Of a stretch of DNA of 64,000 bases, positions 10,088-20,626 are shown in pieces. Numbering within the stretch: position 1 is the stretch's first letter; the number at the start of each line of letters is the position of its first letter. Source of the stretch: Tillandsia leiboldiana (Eukaryota; Streptophyta; Magnoliopsida; Poales; Bromeliaceae). The stretch lies in contig CM055071.1 of NCBI GenBank assembly GCA_029204045.2, positions 21,779,449 through 21,843,448 of the forward strand. Direction: 5' to 3'. The notes below the pieces were generated by a model that ran no database searches, was not told where the DNA came from, and saw nothing but the letters and a program-made list of their open reading frames with translations. A program made the translations under genes and the position numbers.

Positions 10088-12184
10088 GTGAACACCGCTG
10101 TCTATGTCATTAATCGAGTGTTCTTGCGCCCGGGAACGTTAAATACACCATATGAACTATGGTGTGGTAGAAAACCCAACATCAAATATTTTCGCATCTT
10201 CGGGAGTCGGTGTTACATTTTACGTAACCGTGAAAACCTTGGAAAGTTTGACTCGCGAAGTGACGAAGGGATTTTCTTGGGGTATTCTACTAATAGTAGA
10301 GCATATCGAGTATTTAACATGGAATCTAAGACGATCGTAGAATCTATAAATGTTAAAGTAGATGAAGCTTTTCACTTTGGATCTGGAAAATCTACCCTCG
10401 ATATCTCTCTAGATGATGATTCTCCTGCTAGTGCATCTTCTCATGATAATACTTCCAATATTAATGATGCATCTAATGGCTCTTCTAGTTTATCTGATGT
10501 GCAGGAATCATCTCATGTATCTCCGAGTACTCCGTTTCAACAAACGTTACGAATCTCCAAGGATCATCCGGAATCGAATATTATTGGAGATCCACAAGAA
10601 GGAGTCAGAACTCGGAGGCAGTTGGTTTGTGGATTCGCTTGCTACGTATCTTTAATCGAACCAAAGAACATAGATGAAGCTCTTCAGGATGACTACTGGA
10701 TTAAAGCAATGCAGGAAGAGCTCCATCAATTTGAGCGAAACAAAGTCTGGGAATTAACGAAGCCTCCAAAGCAACATAATGTGATAGGTACCAAATGGAT
10801 CTTCAAGAACAAGAAAAATGAGGATGGTACTATCATCAGGAACAAGGCACGATTAGTTGCTCAAGGCTACTCTCAAGTAGAAGGTATAGACTTTGATGAA
10901 ACATTCGCCCCTGTAGCTAGACTCGAGTCCATTCGTATACTGTTTGCTATTGCTTGTCATTTTAAAATCAAATTATTTCAAATGGACGTTAAGAGCGCAT
11001 TTCTAAATGGGTTTTTAAATGAGGAAGTTTATGTGGCTCAACCGAAAGGTTTTGTAGATCATAAACAACCTAACCATATTTTTCGTTTGAAAAAGGCTCT
11101 TTACGGTCTGAAACAAGCACCGCGAGCATGGTACGAAAGGTTAACAAAGCACCTTTTGGAGAAGGGCTATACTCGAGGGGGAGCTGATAGGACTCTCTTT
11201 GTGAAGCATTATCAAAGCAATTTCATTGTAGCACAAATCTATGTCGATGACATTGTATTTGGCGCAACAAGAGATAATGATGCTTCTAAATTCGCGGAGA
11301 CCATGGAAAGCGAATTTGAGATGTCCATGATGGGCGAATTGACTTATTTCCTTGGATTGCAAATTAAACAAAATGATGAAGGTATTCACTTGAGTCAATC
11401 CAAGTATGCAATGGAGTTGGTTAAAAAGTTTGATCTTGAAAATTCGAAGGATTTTCCGACTCCAATGGGAACTAGCCACAAGGGACTTGGAAGTGAATCA
11501 CAAAGTGAGAATGTAGACGAGAAACTGTATCGAAGTATGATTGGAAGTCTACTTTACCTCACGGCTAGTCGCCCGGATATATCTTTTGGTGTTGGGATCT
11601 GCGCGAGATATCAATATGCACCAAAGGAGGTTCACCTGAAAGCGGTGAAAAGGATCATCCGGTATATCAAAGGATCAATTAATTTCGGAATTTGGTATCC
11701 TATGGGAACAAGTTTGGATATTGTTGGATACTCAGATGCCGATTGGGCAGGATCAGTGGATGATCGGAAAAGCACGAGTGGTGCATGCTTCTATCTTGGC
11801 CATTGCCTTGTTGCATGGCACAGTAAAAAGCAGAATTGCATAGCACTCTCGACTGCCGAAGCGGAATACATTTCAGCTGGAAGTTGCTCAACTCAACTCA
11901 TTTGGATGAAAAGCGTATTGAGCGACTTCCGCATTTCAGCATCTTCGATAACAATTCTTTGTGACAACACAAGTGCAATTAACATTTCTAAAAACCCTGT
12001 GTTGCACTCTAGAACAAAACATATTGAACTTAGATATCATTTTCTTAGAGAGCTAGTTGAATCAAATACTCTTCAACTTTCATATATTTCAACTGAGGAT
12101 CAATTGGCTGACTTTTAACAAAACCTTTGGATCAAAAACGTTTTATTCATTTACGAAAAGCAATTGGAATGCTTTCCTTGAAAT
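10088..12184 (+). pseudogene. pol: Sirevirus pol: integrase end, reverse transcriptase and RNase H
   Basis: A 676-codon open frame (10088-12118). It starts with the integrase C-terminal part (TPYELWCGRKPNIKYF), then a low-complexity linker to about residue 160. The copia RT follows, with KARLVAQGYSQ, DVKSAFLNG and the catalytic YVDDIVFG near residue 385-392. RNase H has SDADWAGS and STAEAEY. The frame stops at QLADF. A single missing T at about 12115 accounts for this: in the next frame the expected tail (a TKP-type motif) continues to a stop at 12182-12184. RT copies element RNA into DNA and RNase H removes the RNA. This is the best-kept part of A. Confidence 0.9.
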
Positions 12185-13127
12185 AAACTTCTTTTTGAAA
12201 CCTTTGCTTAGGATAGGTTTTGTATTTGTTTTGTTTTTGTTCATTATCTATATTTGTACATAGGACATTAATTGAGCTTAGATCATAATTGACTTTAATT
12301 GCATCTTTTCGCACATTTAGAAATTTATTATGCTTTTGCCATCATAATATTTCACTGTTGCAATGATCATTTATTTTAATTAAATCATCTTCTAAGTGAT
12401 CAAAGTCAATTTCTCTCTCTCTATGATCTCTTGGTATAGTCATTATCTTATTTGACTGCTTAGTCGAGTATGAAATCGAGATCAATATTTGGTTGAATAC
12501 TTTATATCTTAAATAATTGATAGCCAATTGAGGGGGAGTCATAGAAAAAGTAAAATGCTCAAAAGATGTGGAAAGAGTTACATCCCAATGAGGAGTGTGA
12601 AAACTACCACCACATGGAGGAAAGAGCTACCACCTCGGTCGTCCGAGTATTGTGTGCAGCTACCACATGTATACCAAGCATGGTTGTTCAAATTTTTGAT
12701 TAAGTAAAATGCATGTTGAAATAACTGACTCCGTCAAATTTCAAGGTTGGTATAAGGTGGGTTTTTAAAGAAAGATGCTCAAAGAGCCACTCTCTTCAAC
12801 AGATTGTCTAGATACATTATCTACTATATTTGGGATTTCAAACATCTATTGATCTTTGTATTTCATTTTCTTTACTGAATTGATGATTTGATAAAGGCAT
12901 TACTCATAAGATCAAGTTAGATGTAATTGAAGGTGTTCAACTTTAAGGGATTTAATTTTTGTAAATTTTCGTTTCATTTTTGGATATTATTGATAGATTT
13001 GGCATAATCTAATTCTTGTTGTATGAAACGATGATTTTTGTTTAAAGTTGGTACACATTTGTGCTTACAATCTTTTTCTGGTTTTTCTTGAATTTCTCTG
13101 AAATTTTCTAAAGAAAAAGTTGGAGCC
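12185..13127 (+). other. Non-coding spacer between pol and the ORF2 promoter
   Basis: No coding signal. It is almost identical to the matching spacer in copy B (63140-64000, reverse strand). It includes a purine tract GAGGGGGAGTCA at 12530-12541, one of several polypurine-like tracts in this element. A CTACCAC motif recurs between 12600 and 12680. Confidence 0.6.
12530..12541 (+). promoter_or_regulatory. Internal polypurine-like tract 1
   Basis: GAGGGGGAGTCA after the pol stop. Similar tracts follow at 15448-15462 and next to the 3' LTR. Multiple polypurine tracts are a known feature of Sireviruses; whether this one primes plus-strand DNA is not shown here. Confidence 0.45.
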
Positions 13128-13297
13128 GATCCGGATCGGGCAAGATGATCCGGATCCCGAACGCAGGAATTCTTCTGCGGGCTGACGATCCGGATTGTAT
13201 CTGCCGATCCGGATCCCGAACGCAGTTTCTCACTGCGGGTAGCCGATCCGGATCGCAAGCATGGGATGATCCGGATCGCGGCTAGGGTTTTATAAAG
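13128..13297 (+). promoter_or_regulatory. Internal promoter for ORF2: six GATCCGGATC-type palindromes plus TATA box
   Basis: Six copies of the perfect palindrome GATCCGGATC, or one-base variants, lie between 13128 and 13277, some followed by CCGAACGCAG. TATAAAG follows at 13291-13297. The LTR of the same element has ten such palindromes upstream of its own TATAAATA, so the two control regions share parts. The arrangement predicts separate transcription of ORF2. It is conserved in copy B (62965-63131). A promoter role is inferred from the layout. Confidence 0.6.
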
Positions 13298-13412
13298 AAC
13301 AAAAGGGTTTTGATTTCTTTTACTCCAATCTTTTGTTCCAAAGTTTCCAGAGCCTCTCTCTCTAGATTTCATCCTTCCTGGAAGCTTTCAAACTCAAGTT
13401 CTTCAACTCCAA

Positions 13413-13797
13413 GTAAGTTCTATTGATCAAAATCTCGGTTTTTCACCGTTTTTCTCTTTTCCTCCTCAAACGTGATGAAATTCTTGGATCAACTTTGTTT
13501 GTGGATGGTTTTTGATCAAATTTCTTTTGAAATAAGAACTCTGGGTAGATTAGTTTTGATTATATGCTAGGTACTCTCCTGATTAACGGATTTTTAGGCT
13601 TCGATTTCTAAAATTTCGGTTTTAGGGCATATAACAAGGATTTTCGAAAATCATGCAATTGATCTATTTTTAAAAGTCCTTTTGCAAAACTAATTTGATT
13701 CTTAGTCTCTCTACATGATTATGATTATTTGGGTACAATTTTTCAAATCTTTGAAAATTAACAATTTTCTCATGTGTTCTTGAGTTGTTGCTCACAG
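13413..13797 (+). other. Predicted leader intron upstream of ORF2
   Basis: The 5' splice site is CCAA|GTAAGTTC and the 3' splice site CTCACAG|GATT, giving a 385 bp T-rich GT-AG intron between the predicted start of transcription and the ORF2 start codon. Copy B has the same sites (384 bp, 62463-62846 reverse strand) and nearly identical intron sequence. Similarity between the copies drops sharply at the 3' splice site. Splicing is predicted, not shown. Confidence 0.55.
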
Positions 13798-13827
13798 GAT
13801 TTTAATCTTCTTAAAGCACTTGGATCA

Positions 13828-15285
13828 ATGGGATTCTCATGGATCATTCTTTTATTGGTCACCATGGTGCACACTCGGGCCACAAACAAGTTAAAAAGAG
13901 CTAAGAAAACACAACAAAAGGGTGAGTTTCATGTGATCAGCGATACAGAAGTAGATTGTCACGAGGTAGATTGGACTGATTTGACAGATGATGATGACAC
14001 ATTGCCTGAACAAAAGGCGTCTGATGGTTCAAAAGGAAAAGCGTCCGATGCATCGAAAGAAAAAGCACCCATGGACAAAGGTAAAGCACCTATGACTGCA
14101 CCAACAATCTCGGTGAAAAGGAAACGACTCGCTCGACGGTTTAGACGAGCACGTGGCTTCATGTCTAGCGAACCGATTATTCCGGATTCACCACCTCGTG
14201 AGGAACAAGTGTTCGTTAATGCGGATCGCCTAAGGGCATTTGAGAATCGTGAATGCATTGGTGAGAGGCATGTCAATATTGAGGCTCTACGAGATCACTC
14301 TCCTGAGTTTGGCGTTCTGATTGAACAAGCAAACCTTATTCAAGTTTGTCGATTTCCAGAAGTGCTTGGTTACTGTCTGCATCTTGTAAGGGCCTTCTAT
14401 ACAAATGCACGGCACCTTCGTGAAATTGAAAACGGTCCAATGGAATTTTACACGAACATCCAAGGCACAAGATTCAAAATTACTCCACAATTGATTGGCG
14501 AGGTTTTGGGAATGCCTGCCAGCAAGACAGGAGTTAATTACTTGAAGGGAAAGGTTTTGACGAACACTGTGTGGCAAATGGTTATAAAGGGAATTTGTTT
14601 GGAAGGAACGCAATCAACGGAGAAAGCGATCAGATCCAAAGAACTTCGTCTTGAGTACCGATTTCTAAACTTCATCACTTGTTACAATATCCTTCCAAAT
14701 TTGCAGACGAAAGTCTTGAGATGGGATCGAATGCTATTTTTGTATCTCTTAGGACATCCGTCTGAGGCAATGGGATTGAATATCAACATTCCATACATTA
14801 TTTGGAATAGAATGACAAGATATGTTGAGCACCCTCATCCCACAGAAAGAATTCCATTTCCACTGATTATAATGAGGATTTTGAAGAAATTTCAGGTTGA
14901 CATTACCTCACCGACTTATCATAAATGTTTGGGTATGATCGATGAGTCCACCGTTGTGAAGTCACTTCACAAATTGCCCCATGTCACTCCAGCCCCAACG
15001 TGCGGAACGAAACCTAGTAGCGGCACTTCCGCGTCACCATCACAACCAGCACCCACACCAGCGGATAAAGCATCAGTCTCATCCATCTACAAAGAACAAC
15101 AATGATTATCTGTTGAGCAGGAACAGATCTCGAAGGCACAGACGAGAATCTCCAATGAGCTCGAGCTCATCACGGCAGCTCACATTACCATAACTAAGAA
15201 GATCAATTCTACGAACAAGCTGGTGAAAAAGATGTTCTCAAAGATAGGCTGCACGAGCTCTGAAGACTCCGAATCTGATGACTGA
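13828..15285 (+). pseudogene. Sirevirus ORF2 (env-like position; 'putative plant transposon protein' family), premature stop
   Basis: The start chosen is the first ATG after the predicted 3' splice site. The protein begins with a short hydrophobic run (WIILLLVTMVHTR), then a basic and acidic low-complexity part with KGKAP repeats. A conserved globular domain of about 250 residues follows (FENRECIGERHV, PQLIGEVLGM, SKELRLEYRFLN, FLYLLGHPSEAMG, FPLIIMRILKKF), then a Ser/Pro/Thr-rich tail. TGA at 15103-15105 stops it after SIYKEQQ. The same frame stays open for another 60 codons, with a coiled-coil-like stretch and acidic end that match the tail of copy B, to a stop at 15283-15285. The function is unknown. 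Sireviruses often carry an ORF here that was called env-like by position. I see no clear transmembrane anchor apart from the N-terminal hydrophobic run. Confidence 0.75.
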
Positions 15286-16063
15286 TTCCTTCTTTTTATT
15301 CTTTTGCAGATTTTTAATCTTTTTGTGCAGGTTTTTTCAGTTTTTAGGACTTACTTTTAGTTCTAGTTCTTAAATTTCGGAACATTTTCGTTGATATTTT
15401 TTAACTCTCCTTCATTTTTTTTTGGTAATTTTGGCTTTGTTTGTGACAAAAAGGGGGAGAGAGTTTAGAGAACTTGAACAATGATATTGTGAAAATTGTG
15501 ATCTTGTATACATCAAGGTACAATGATGAACAATGATGACTGCATCAAGGTACAATGATGAACAATGCTGATGAAATTTTTGTATACATCAAGGTAAGTA
15601 TCACTTCAACTTCAACTTTGGTTTTTATCTTTTGTTTGAATACATGTCTCGACTAACTATTCGACTAATTATTTGGGCATGTAATATAACTAACAAGTTG
15701 ATGTTCACTAACATGACATTTGGTTTTTAATTGCATAGAAGATATGTTGGTTTTTGACTATGATTCTCTTACATATCTGAATTCTCAAATGTCATGATGA
15801 TCAGATAAACTCTATCTCTGTACTAGGTTTTGTATGCTAAATATTCTTGAGGTATCTAACGATCTCTTTTTGTCAAGAATGATTTCTTTGTGCAGAGAGT
15901 ACAGATGTCTAAGTCTAGAGTCTGTTTTAGGAGTTTATCTCATGTTTTAAATTTTTGGATCTCCATTGTAAATTTTTGTTGTATGGTGATAGCAACAAAA
16001 ATATCTTTTTGAATTTTCTTTAGTGGATCTGTGTTTTGTCACGAAACCGCCAAAGGGGGAGAT
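15286..16063 (+). other. 3' non-coding region of A with short repeats and polypurine tracts
   Basis: It holds a second polypurine tract at 15448-15462, short tandem copies of a CATCAAGGTACAATGATGAA unit between 15510 and 15600, and the final tract CCAAAGGGGGAGAT at 16050-16063 next to the LTR. From about 15430 on it matches copy B closely; between the ORF2 stop and 15430 it does not. Confidence 0.6.
16050..16063 (+). promoter_or_regulatory. Polypurine tract of A
   Basis: CCAAAGGGGGAGAT lies directly before the 3' LTR start TGTTACGG. This is the expected primer site for plus-strand DNA synthesis. Copy B has the same tract with one G fewer. Confidence 0.85.
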
Positions 16064-17415
16064 TGTTACGGAATTTGAGTTGGCGTAGTTTCGTGAAAGT
16101 CTCAAGTCTTGAAGATTGAAGGTGAAGAAAAGTTGGATCATTTAACTCAATCTCAAGAAAGAAGAATTCAAAAGGATCAGGTATGTTTAACTAAAGATTT
16201 TGTGTGATCCGAATACTTCTTGTAGTGTAGAAACACTTGGAAGAATCTTTCATTGCATAAAAATCAAAAACTGGACTTGGGACATGTTCAGGATCCGGAT
16301 CAGGTTGTTCGATCCGGATCCCGAAGGTGGTTCGTTCATACACCAGTTCAATCCGGATCGTAGCCTCTCTTGATCCGGATCCCGAACACTGAGTTTACCA
16401 TCTTCCTTGAACGATCCGGATCAGGCTTCGCAATCCGGATCCCGAACGTTGATGTTTGGTGAACTGTATGAACGATCCGGATCAAGCACTTCGATCCGGA
16501 TCCCGAACCTTCGTTTTTCTGGAATTACCTGACTCGTTACGACGATCCGGATCACAGCTAATCCGATCCGGATCGCCGTCCGTAAAATTTCCAGAAATGT
16601 TAGGTTTTTGATTCTTATCTCCTTCCTAGGGTTTCTAACCTATAAATAGACCCTATGATTCATTTCCTAGGGTAGGCCGATAAAAAGGAAAATAGCCGTC
16701 ATTTTCATATATCATCTTTTACGGCTCTAGATCCACATATAGAGAACAAAGGAAATCATTAGAGAACACTCTATGTTTCTTCATCTATATTGATTAGTTT
16801 GATTCTAGGTTTTCATACTCACATCTTGAGTTGAATCAAACTAATGAATACTTAGATGGTATTTCCGATCTATCTTTGATCTAAGTATTCGGCGGATCAT
16901 CACCACCCAAAAACAACGATTTACCCCAAAAATCGGCGCGTGGATTCGCGTGTCCTTGTGGATTCAAGGTTCAACCGCTCTCGTGGATTCGGAGCGAGGC
17001 ACGTTCGTGGATTCGAAGGGTGCTATTGGGTGAAGACCGTGGATTCGGTCGGACGTCGTGGATTCGACGTTGGACGCCGTGGATTCGGCGTTGGGCGCAG
17101 ATCGTGGATTCGAGAAGCGTCGCGGAGCGAGCGGAGAAGATCCTCTAGGAGCGTATGGAAAAGGTTGAGTCGTAAGTGTGTACGGTAAATCACCTTGTAC
17201 GTGTTTTAATTCTAGTGGATTTCTGCCGTGTTATCGGTCCCGTGGTTTTTTACTCCGGTGATGGAGTTTTCCACGTAAAAATCTTGCGTATTATTTTTAT
17301 TTCCACATTGGGTTTTTATCGCAACGATTTTTTGAGTGTTTATACGTTTACACCTTTTCACCCCCCTCTAGGTGTTTTTTCCCCTATTTAGATCCTTATT
17401 ACATATAACCCAACA
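16064..17415 (+). repeat. 3' LTR of Sirevirus A (1352 bp)
   Basis: It starts TGTTACGG and ends ACCCAACA. The reverse-strand copy at 58806-60144 is highly similar over its whole length, which defines both ends. It contains the palindrome array 16292-16574, TATAAATA at 16641-16648, and a downstream part rich in a GTGGATTCG unit (16938-17130). Two open frames in the last part (about 16940-17390) are also seen in B, but this reflects LTR identity and not protein selection. Confidence 0.9.
16292..16574 (+). promoter_or_regulatory. Array of ten GATCCGGATC palindromes in the U3 of A
   Basis: Ten copies of GATCCGGATC or AATCCGGATC are arranged as five units of about 60 bp. Each unit has two palindromes, the second usually followed by CCGAA. 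TATAAATA lies 67 bp after the last one. Sirevirus LTRs are known to carry palindromic repeats with a CGG/CCG core near the promoter, and this array fits that description. Confidence 0.7.
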
Positions 17416-19000
17416 ACAACAACAACCAGTACGGCATGACCCAATTGCGTAATTCTCTCATCTCACGAGCCAGAATTCGCAACGGACGTCCCTCGTACTA
17501 CAAATACTCGCAGATCTCAAAGGAAACAAGTCCGTCACGGGCGAGAAATCCACAAGCCTAACACTCCTGAGCTGAGACGTGGAAGAACCATCAAGAGCTC
17601 CAACAAAAGGATGGGGGAAACGAAAGAACAACCAAAGTAGCACGCACCAAAACCGCTCCCTGGTGCCAGCTCAACCAGGCGATCCGAAACATACCCATAC
17701 GGTCATCCAAAGAAAGGAAGCCCTACTCGGCTAGGGTCCTCGCTCAATCACTCTTGGGTCACGACTATCCGCTTGGACTGCTTTACCGCAGTCGACCGTC
17801 AAAAGGGACCCACAGGGACGCAACCTCCAACCCGGTACACCATAATGGTCCCTCACAGCGCCAGCTGTGGAATTCCAACTCAACCCCAGACAGCTTTCCT
17901 GCTCCATGTATCCGCCAACACAGTGGCCCTATCAGGGTGATCCAGGATGCTCAAAAGTAAACCAACGGTAACTCCATCGCCACTATGGAAGGCATTGCTA
18001 CAACTCGCAAGTCCATCACCCCGCACTAGCAAAGCAAAAGTCGGCGCTGATATCAGTGTCATTATCCATTAGCCATGCTCTCCTGGCGCTGCCAGGTCCA
18101 AGAAGCTCCTTACCTTGACCATAAATATTGATTTCGGCCAATTCCCAGATAGTATCCATATTGGCCGGATTTTCCACCGCCGCCCCCTACGGCTAACACA
18201 AAGTGACCCAAGAAGGTAAGCTTCAGAAGCTAAAACTTGTACTCCAATAACACGGCATAGAGCTTCTTCCACCCAAGCGTTATAGCACATCCACAAGTGT
18301 TCCTCTTATTCCAAGTCACTCAGGGAGTAAATCATAATATCCTTGGAGAACACCACTCCCAATCTGTCCAAGTACAACTGGAGCACACCATTCCTCAAAT
18401 CTTGAAGACAACAGGGCATTAATCATTCCATTGGCCCCACTGTACTCATAATGTCCCTACCGTGTCTTGAACACCATCTTGGCGAGATACTCAGCTGAAA
18501 TTCCAAATTGGTGCAGGCATCATAATCGAACAACTGCCGGAGTATAACTCCATCAAAAGGTCCTAAATAATACCCGGACCTGCCTGTGCTCAAACCACAA
18601 AAGAGCTCTCACAGTCGTGTATCAACAACGTGGCACGAGGTCAAACAAACCCTCGATCCATCAGATCCCTGTACCGGTGCCATCAACTCTCCCAGCTCTT
18701 ACAGATAATATCCAAGAGGTGCTATTGAGATTGGCGCGGTTTCCAGAACCACGTCAATCGCAATCTCAATTTCCCTAACTGGCGGCATAATCATCGGCTC
18801 GAGTGGACTCACACCCGGGATTTCGCAGCAATAGAAATATCCTTTAGTCCCGGTGCCTCCAAAAACTCCTCTCACACTATCGCTAAAACCAGTGTGCTCT
18901 AACAGTCTCCCTACAACAGCATCCTTTTGTCTGCCTCGCAGAATGTCACAGTCATCACTACCTCCGCACTTAACCATCCAGTGGTATTGTGCCAACCAAT
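17416..19000 (-). pseudogene. pol: Decayed gypsy pol of element E
   Basis: On the minus strand, fragments can be aligned with D pol. 17416-17520 matches the integrase C-terminal end (ILAREMRELRN-like). 17560-17610 matches the FHVSA part. 18090-18250 matches the RT connection (F-L-G-H, then RSFLDLA). 18700-18800 matches the spacer before RT (MPPVREIEIAIDVV). Each fragment is in a different frame with stops between, and parts of RT, RNase H and integrase are missing. No functional product is possible. The plus-strand open frames here are shadows. Confidence 0.7.
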
Positions 19001-20431
19001 CCCAAGCACTAGGTCAAAACACCGAACTGCCACCCATACCAATAGGTTTGCCGGTATAACTCATTGTCTCAATGGCACTCGACATGATCCACAAGCCTCT
19101 TTCACATGCACAACCCGACGGTATCCTGTACCTCTAGTGCACGTGGTAACAACTCTGCCTCTAGTCCACGCCGGAACGCAAAGTGCACTAACTCCGACTG
19201 CTGTGATGAAATCACACCTGCAACAACCCAATCCACTACCATGGCGCTCTCTAACCAGGCGTCACAATTTCATCCACATAAAGCAAGCGGTTGTCGCCCA
19301 GTCTGCCAGAAAATATCCAAACCAATCACAACGGGAGCACGACCTCTGTCTCTGCTCACACTGAGGCAACAGACACGGTCTTCCGCAGACAACCAAACCA
19401 CGCTACCACTGCGCTACTCTGATAGATGCTGATACTGCTATCGGGGTCCACCCGATCTCTGACATCTCAGAATCCATTATTGCAACCGTCATAAGACGAA
19501 ACACCCTTAATTCATGCAATTCCTTATACAATTATCCTTACTAAGCTCACCCCTCAATCACATATATTATACCTCAACATGCATGTTATCAATCACAAAG
19601 GGTGACATTCCCTTGGGCAAGCTTTACATTAACCGTCCACAAGGATATCCACCATCCAGGAATGCAAAATGAAAATGCCTCTGCCGGCCGATCTGTCCTC
19701 CATCACCTAGCGCCAAGCACCTCCATCCAGAACTCGCCTCTAGCGGCAGATCCCCATCCAAAGGAACTGCAGCGCCCAGCTCCAAACACAATGCCTACTC
19801 CATCAAGGCATCCACAATCCAAAATCTGTACAGGAGGGATCGAATAAACTGAAAGGTATCCTGGCGCAATCCACTCCCAGTCTCACATATCCTATGCGCC
19901 TCGTCCCTCGAAACCTGGAGCGCGCAGTTCAACAACTGCATAACTCTCTAGCACAGGGAGGTTCTCAATTGATCACTCCATCACCACCAGCCACGACTCG
20001 GCCTCCAAAGGCTCCAAACTCAATCTTACGAGTCGGGGTGGTTCACCTGCCAACTCTGGCTCACCTAATCAAACATGCCCCACAGCTCCTCTGCTGTCAA
20101 CTATCCACCCTGCCTCGGTGCCTCGACACTAAGCATTGGCACGGAGGGGGCCACTCAGTGCTCCGACAACTGTGTCACCCAGACCAGCTGCTCACTCTGC
20201 CGCTGATATGCCTCTGACGATCCTGTCATCTGGGTCCGGAGTTCTCTGACCTCAATCCGGGTATCCGGCCCAAAACCAACCGCTCAAGCTCAACTGCCAG
20301 GACAGGATGCACAAGGGTCCCAACCCAGCGTCGGGGAGACACCGCTCGCCACGACGAAACCACAAATCAACACACAACAACGCTCGACCCAATCCAGCGA
20401 AAGTCTAGAGCATGTCACCCATTCCACAGCG
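19001..20431 (-). pseudogene. gag: Probable decayed gag/protease region of E
   Basis: This lies between the recognisable pol spacer and the conserved leader hairpin, where gag and protease belong. Scattered runs resemble a Gln/Pro-rich gag linker but no frame is open for more than about 60 codons on the minus strand, and no intact zinc knuckle was found. The assignment rests mainly on position. Confidence 0.45.
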
Positions 20432-20455
20432 TTATGTTGTCTGCAGCCAACATAA
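20432..20455 (-). other. Leader hairpin with CTGCAG loop (element E)
   Basis: On the minus strand: stem TTATGTTG, loop GCTGCAGA, stem CAACATAA, identical to elements C and D although the surrounding sequence of E is heavily mutated. It lies about 160 bp after the primer site. Confidence 0.65.
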
Positions 20456-20614
20456 CTACTTAGGAGATTAAACATGCCAATCACTCATCCCGTCCCTTGG
20501 GAGAGGTGTAAAACTCAATCAGGACTCTCGCTACAAATCACGACTCTCACAAAGTCATCCTAGGGTCCAACCACAAGCCTAGGGTTTCTAAGTCCACCAT
20601 GACCTACAACCTAG

Positions 20615-20626
20615 GCTCTGATACCA
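20615..20626 (-). promoter_or_regulatory. Primer binding site of element E
   Basis: TGGTATCAGAGC on the minus strand, a perfect initiator-methionine tRNA primer site, separated by seven bases from the LTR end. Confidence 0.9.

Larger units (their letters stand above)
8016..17415 (+). mobile_element. Ty1/copia Sirevirus-lineage retrotransposon A (5' end lost in gap)
   Basis: Order on the plus strand: gag C-terminal part, protease, integrase, RT, RNase H, a long non-coding spacer with its own promoter and intron, a second ORF, two upstream polypurine-like tracts, the final tract, and a 1352 bp LTR ending at 17415. The RT and RNase H wording (YVDDIVFG, SDADWAG, STAEAEY), an extra ORF after pol and several polypurine tracts are characteristic of the Sirevirus lineage. 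Gag and pol have several frameshifts. A second copy, B, occupies 58806-64000 on the other strand. A is inserted in gypsy element E; the five bases after it are ACAAC, but the partner duplication lies beyond the gap. Confidence 0.9.

Noticed and set aside
16292..16574. Regularly spaced palindromes resembling a CRISPR array
   Set aside because: Eukaryotic LTR promoter; the repeat is 10 bp, the intervals are themselves similar, and there are no cas genes.
16940..17391. Two plus-strand frames also present at 58830-59275 on the minus strand
   Set aside because: They are conserved because both lie in LTRs of the same Sirevirus family; no known domain and a simple GTGGATTCG-type repeat underlies the first.
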